Position numbers and translations under genes: made by a program
In this document: positions 51,201-54,375 of the stretch, in pieces
How the letters are laid out: each line of letters opens with the position of its first letter
Numbering within the stretch: position 1 is the stretch's first letter
The notes under the pieces: model-generated
What the model was told of the DNA's origin: nothing
Seen by the model: only the letters and a program-made list of their open reading frames with translations
Databases searched by the model: none
NCBI GenBank assembly: GCA_016215105.1
Contig: JACRLJ010000080.1
Span: forward strand, 8,463 to 62,837
DNA length: 54,375 bases
Direction of reading: 5' to 3'
Source: Candidatus Hydrogenedentota bacterium
GTDB taxonomy: Bacteria; Hydrogenedentota; Hydrogenedentia; Hydrogenedentales; SLHB01

Positions 51201-52244
51201 GTGTTGAAGTCACCGCTTATCAGCAAATCGCTGCCCTGCCCTGCCTGCAAGAAGGAGCACCAGCAACGCTTTTTTCGCCAACGGATGTTTGTGCCCAATG
51301 TCGTCGAATCAGACCAGCACGTGGTAAGTTACAAGTGGCTGGCGAACGATGTCGAGAAGGCGTATCCCGGCTATTACTTCGTCTACTTCTGTCCAAGCTG
51401 CGGCTATGCCGACACGACGGAGGATTTCGCGAAGCCGCCCGCGAGCCCTGCGCTGGGACAAGTGCTCAAAGAATACCGGAAAAACGGCACCGCTGACCCG
51501 GTGGCGCAAATGTTGGTCAAGGAGATCGACTACGCAAATATCGACTTCACGGGCGCGTTGCGCCTGTATTTGCTGGCGTTGCGCGTGCATTCGATGGGAG
51601 CCGATGAGTCGATTCGCGACACCTACAAGTTGGGCCGAATCTGTCTGCGCATCGCATGGCTGTACCGCGAGCGGAACGCCGCCGCGCAAGAACCGGACGC
51701 GGACGCCGCGCCGGAAACGCTTGATCAAGGTCTGGCGGAGCTTCGGGCCCTATGGCCGGATGCGCCGCTTACCGAGCGGGATGCCATGCTGATGGCTGTG
51801 CAGTTCTTCAAACGCGCCCTGTTGACGGATACCCGATTCGATAGCACCGCCAATCACATGAAGGTTTCGCTATTGACCGCCGATCTCGCGATTCGGTGCG
51901 ACGACTATGCCGCCGCGATGGAAGTGGCCCGCGGCATGTACCAGCCCGCGGTCGACGAGCGGGGCCGGATTCAAGAGAAGATGCAGAAGAAGGACACTCC
52001 CGAATCCGAGCAACGTCAGTTGCAGGTGGGCATGAAGCGCGTCTCCGAAGCGCTCGAGCGCGCCGGCGAACTGCGGCGCGAGATCCTGGAGATGATGGAA
52101 AAGCGGGAAATGCCCCGGATTACACGCATCGCGCGCGAGACCGGCGCCAAGGGAGATGACCTGGAGCGCGCCCTGCTGGACAACGGGATCTTCCCCGAAG
52201 TAGTCGCGGAACTCAAGGGCCGCGACGCGTTGCGACGATTCTAG
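51201..52244 (+). CDS. DUF2225 zinc-ribbon/helical protein
   Basis: A 347-residue protein from GTG 51201 (GAGG upstream). Two CxxC pairs, PCPACKKEH near residue 12 and FCPSCGYAD near 68, form a zinc ribbon in the usual DUF2225 place. TPR-like helices follow (ALRLYLLALRVHSMG, TYKLGRICLRIAWLYRE, AVQFFKRALL), then a charged coiled coil and a short C-terminal helix (ETGAKGDDLERALL). DUF2225 function is unknown. Single gene, divergent from the esterase. Confidence 0.8.
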   Translation: MLKSPLISKSLPCPACKKEHQQRFFRQRMFVPNVVESDQHVVSYKWLANDVEKAYPGYYFVYFCPSCGYADTTEDFAKPPASPALGQVLKEYRKNGTADPVAQMLVKEIDYANIDFTGALRLYLLALRVHSMGADESIRDTYKLGRICLRIAWLYRERNAAAQEPDADAAPETLDQGLAELRALWPDAPLTERDAMLMAVQFFKRALLTDTRFDSTANHMKVSLLTADLAIRCDDYAAAMEVARGMYQPAVDERGRIQEKMQKKDTPESEQRQLQVGMKRVSEALERAGELRREILEMMEKREMPRITRIARETGAKGDDLERALLDNGIFPEVVAELKGRDALRRF

Positions 52245-52873
52245 TGGAACGCGCCAAGTTAGACCGTTAGTCCGGTTCTCCTAGCCTTTCTATCTCTGGG
52301 GCCTCCTATGGGGTTCATTCGAGCGTATCGAAGCAGGCCGCACGCCAGATCCAGTCCGCCGGGACTGACCCCTCGGGATGACAAGATCCGTCCCGGCTCC
52401 AACGACAGGCCCCCATACATATAGGCGTGCCGTTTCGGCTCTTTGGGGCATTGGGGGCGCCGAATATATTGACAAAGACCAATCACTGCGGCGTCCTGCG
52501 CGTATGTAGCGCTGGCTTCAGCCGGGGCCGGCAAGACGACCTCACTGCTAGAGCAGGGGTTTTCCAAACAAGGGGTAAGACAGGGTAATCCATTGCAGCG
52601 TACCGGGTTTGGTGGATCATGGCGGAGCGGGTTGCGCTGTAGGGGCGGACCGGCGCGGAAGGGGTGAATTCGTGAAACGAGGGGGAATTAATTGTCGTAT
52701 TATGCTGATTAAGAGATTACTGGAAAGAGCAAGATAATCTGCAGGTTTTCGCAGTTGAGTTAACGACGAATCAAGACGGTCACTTTTCGAGTGGTCCGTA
52801 TTCCGTGGCGGAATGCCGGACGGTATCGTGTTGGACGCAGGCGCCATTTGCGCTCATCTCGACGCGATACTAA
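52245..52873. other. Intergenic region of 629 bp without a supported gene
   Basis: Open frames on the minus strand (52259-52567 and 52617-52847) lack ribosome binding sites and family resemblance. Base composition is mixed, becoming AT-richer near 52680-52740. No RNA, repeat or mobile-element end was recognised. Confidence 0.4.
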
Positions 52874-53857
52874 CTACAGGGCGTACAAGATCATGTCAAC
52901 GAATGTAGCCCAGTTGCGGGACGCGGGGTATCTCCCTGGATACTTTAGAAACTCGACGTGACCATCCATAAATAGCACGTTGGATCCGCCTGGACTGTGA
53001 TTGAGCGCGATTGGCTTTGCCTTTATGCCATCGTACATTACCACGACCCTATTCTGACCCACGGACGATGACGCTGGATTATTGATGTCCGTAATAAGAA
53101 AACGCTCGACTCCCTCGCGTAAACGCATAACTCTGTCGGAGCCGGCGTTCCCCAGTCCATGCCCTTGAAATTGCGGGTTGAAGGCGACGTCAGCGTCCAT
53201 GAGCCTGTTCACTTGCTCCGGGTCGGTCGGTATGATCTGGAGGGAGCGCTCGACGATGGTGACCAGGAAGGCGTAGAACTGCGAGGGGCAATACGCTTGG
53301 CCCGTCAGTGGCTCGACGACCTGCATCGATCTCAGTAGCGGGATCAGAGGGTCCGTTTCGGTCACCAATTGCGAAGCATCCAGATCGTCCATGCGGTCGA
53401 GCACGTATCCCCAATAGCTGTAGCTGGCGTCGATGGCGCGCGCGCACGTATCGTGCTGTTGACCTGTCCGGTACCAACACCACTTGCCATCTACTTTGGC
53501 GCGCGTGTCCCTGATCACCTCGGCGTCCCGGTCGGATGGGCAGAACGCGATATTGGGGTCGGTCAGGTATTCAGGGTACAGCTCCATGGCGTCCGGGCCG
53601 GCGTCGAAGTGGACAATTCGGGCGCCGGCGTCGTTGATGGTGTACATTCCGTACATCAATCGAGGCCATTCTCCGCCCTTCATCTCGCCGGCATACATCT
53701 TGAAGATGGCGCCAAATTGCTTCAGATTGTTCGCGCAGCTTGCGCGCCTGGCCGATTCGCGGGCGCGGGATAACGCGGGTAGCAGGATTGCCGAGAGAAT
53801 TGAAATAATGGCAATCACAACCAGCAACTCGATAAGTGTAAAGCCTCTTCTCTGCAT
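52874..53857 (-). CDS. Prepilin-type protein with H-x-DG motif
   Basis: A 327-residue type II secretion/pilin-like protein. The N-terminus [20 protein letters not shown] is a standard prepilin leader (cleavage after G5) with the N-methyl Phe and conserved Glu5 of the mature form. The C-terminal [18 protein letters not shown] is the H-x(9-10)-DG signature of the large planctomycete/Lentisphaerae prepilin family. It has one extra residue between His and Asp-Gly. ATG has GGAGGTGA 6 nt upstream. Such genes usually occur singly and in many copies per genome, presumably exported by a pseudopilus. Confidence 0.92.
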   Translation of the reverse strand: MQRRGFTLIELLVVIAIISILSAILLPALSRARESARRASCANNLKQFGAIFKMYAGEMKGGEWPRLMYGMYTINDAGARIVHFDAGPDAMELYPEYLTDPNIAFCPSDRDAEVIRDTRAKVDGKWCWYRTGQQHDTCARAIDASYSYWGYVLDRMDDLDASQLVTETDPLIPLLRSMQVVEPLTGQAYCPSQFYAFLVTIVERSLQIIPTDPEQVNRLMDADVAFNPQFQGHGLGNAGSDRVMRLREGVERFLITDINNPASSSVGQNRVVVMYDGIKAKPIALNHSPGGSNVLFMDGHVEFLKYPGRYPASRNWATFVDMILYAL

Positions 53858-54375
53858 CGCCGTTCACCTCCCCGTTGAAGCGCTATTGTGAAACCAACGA
53901 ACCCCTACGCATGTTATTGGAAGCCTCTACTATGCATACTTGCGGACGGCGCGTTATGTGTTCATGACTGCAATTCGTTGAGCGGTGACATCTCGCCGAG
54001 CGCGAAGCCACCGGCGGATTGTGGAGCAAAGGAAGAGAGAGCTGGTATCCCCCTTTGGGCCAGGTGTTGCGCTTGGTGTTTAATCCCCGGTCTAAATCCC
54101 CGCCAACTGGCTTGATCGTAGGCATCGTACGGCATCGCGCGGCGCGGCTGCAAACTGAGTGCGAGCGCCTAGACAATCGTGTCGAAACGTCGCGCTTTGG
54201 GTTTCCCCTACACGGAAAACAGCAGGAGGGCTGTGAACCCAGGGTAAGGCGCCTGCGCAAAGCCTCCGGCGCCTTACCCTGGGTCCCTAATCTTCAACAT
54301 CGTGAAAGACTTTCGCATTTCATCAGGCTGCTTTGGGGTTAAGTTGTTGAATGGTTGCATTTTGGGCGAGGAGGA
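53858..54375. other. Noncoding end of the window
   Basis: No gene was supported in the last 518 bp apart from the hairpin described separately. Short plus-strand frames lack ribosome binding sites. A gene may start beyond the edge. Confidence 0.4.
54237..54284. repeat. 17-bp perfect inverted repeat
   Basis: ACCCAGGGTAAGGCGCC (54237-54253) and its exact complement (54268-54284) enclose a 14-nt loop. No T-run follows on either side. It may be a bidirectional terminator without a T-tail or a dispersed palindromic element. Confidence 0.75.

Noticed and set aside
52259-52567. Minus-strand open frame of 102 codons
   Set aside because: No ribosome binding site, no recognisable domain and codon use unlike the neighbours.

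Overview
The window is a 54 kb piece of a GC-rich bacterial chromosome with no rRNA, tRNA, CRISPR array, transposase or phage gene that I could recognise. Gene content includes a long MoxR/DUF58/BatA-type operon with DUF4175- and DUF4159-like proteins, an H-x-DG prepilin, neutral-ceramidase-like and acetylxylan-esterase-like exported hydrolases, a GH38 mannosidase, and ECF sigma factors coupled to FecR-type regulators. Together these suggest a Gram-negative heterotroph of the Planctomycetes/Lentisphaerae/Candidatus Hydrogenedentota type. Hydrogenedentota is my best guess, but this is inference from gene content; there is no phylogenetic marker that I could test.

Layout. 1-3.3 kb (minus strand): the N-terminal part of an MshEN-domain protein cut by the window edge, a HAD phosphatase with a clear intrinsic terminator, apt, and a group-2-like sigma-70 factor. 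3.7-8.7 kb (plus): tadA, then a promoter-led set of class II aldolase, unusual long zinc alcohol dehydrogenase, and sorbitol-6-phosphate-dehydrogenase-like SDR, followed by an exported ceramidase-like protein. 9.0-9.7 kb: two very small genes with good ribosome binding sites, one YjfB-like and one with a lasso-peptide-type leader but no maturation enzymes nearby. 9.8-10.5 kb (minus): a lipoprotein with two tandem His/Cys metal-site repeats.

10.8-29.1 kb (plus) is one tightly packed 18 kb gene train: ECF sigma factor, membrane FecR-type regulator fused to a degenerate thioredoxin domain, MoxR ATPase, DUF58, BatA-like VWA protein, DUF4175-like coiled-coil protein, a second VWA membrane protein, two DUF4159 proteins (one Sec, one Tat), a caspase-fold protease with EF-hand loops, and a large TPR protein with a damaged peptidase-MA-like domain. 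Family knowledge says MoxR-Bat systems act in envelope stress and metal/cofactor or protein assembly; the sigma factor and FecR protein at the head suggest stress-controlled expression.

29.4-39.8 kb (plus): a PilZ protein, an FG-GAP/VCBS protein, a hydroxyisobutyrate-dehydrogenase-like enzyme, and then a five-to-six gene operon. That operon contains a membrane TPR protein with four FliM-type CheY-binding-like peptides in its disordered N-terminus, a small coiled-coil protein, a FleS/FlrB-like histidine kinase, a FleR/FlrC-like sigma-54 activator, and an MNT/HEPN pair. No flagellar structural genes are present in the window.

40-54 kb: a GH38 alpha-mannosidase, a stand-alone nucleotidyltransferase, an ECF sigma/PilT-like ATPase pair, a probable small lipid or metabolite pathway (membrane desaturase, ferritin-like diiron protein, KAS III enzyme, metallo-beta-lactamase-fold hydrolase), an exported acetylxylan-esterase-like protein, a DUF2225 zinc-ribbon protein, and a type II-secretion/pilin-like H-x-DG prepilin. 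The most interesting candidates for undescribed biology are the TPR protein with repeated FliM-like motifs next to FleS/FleR, the desaturase-diiron-KAS III-MBL cassette, the orphan lasso-type precursor, and the caspase/EF-hand protease inside the MoxR-Bat operon.
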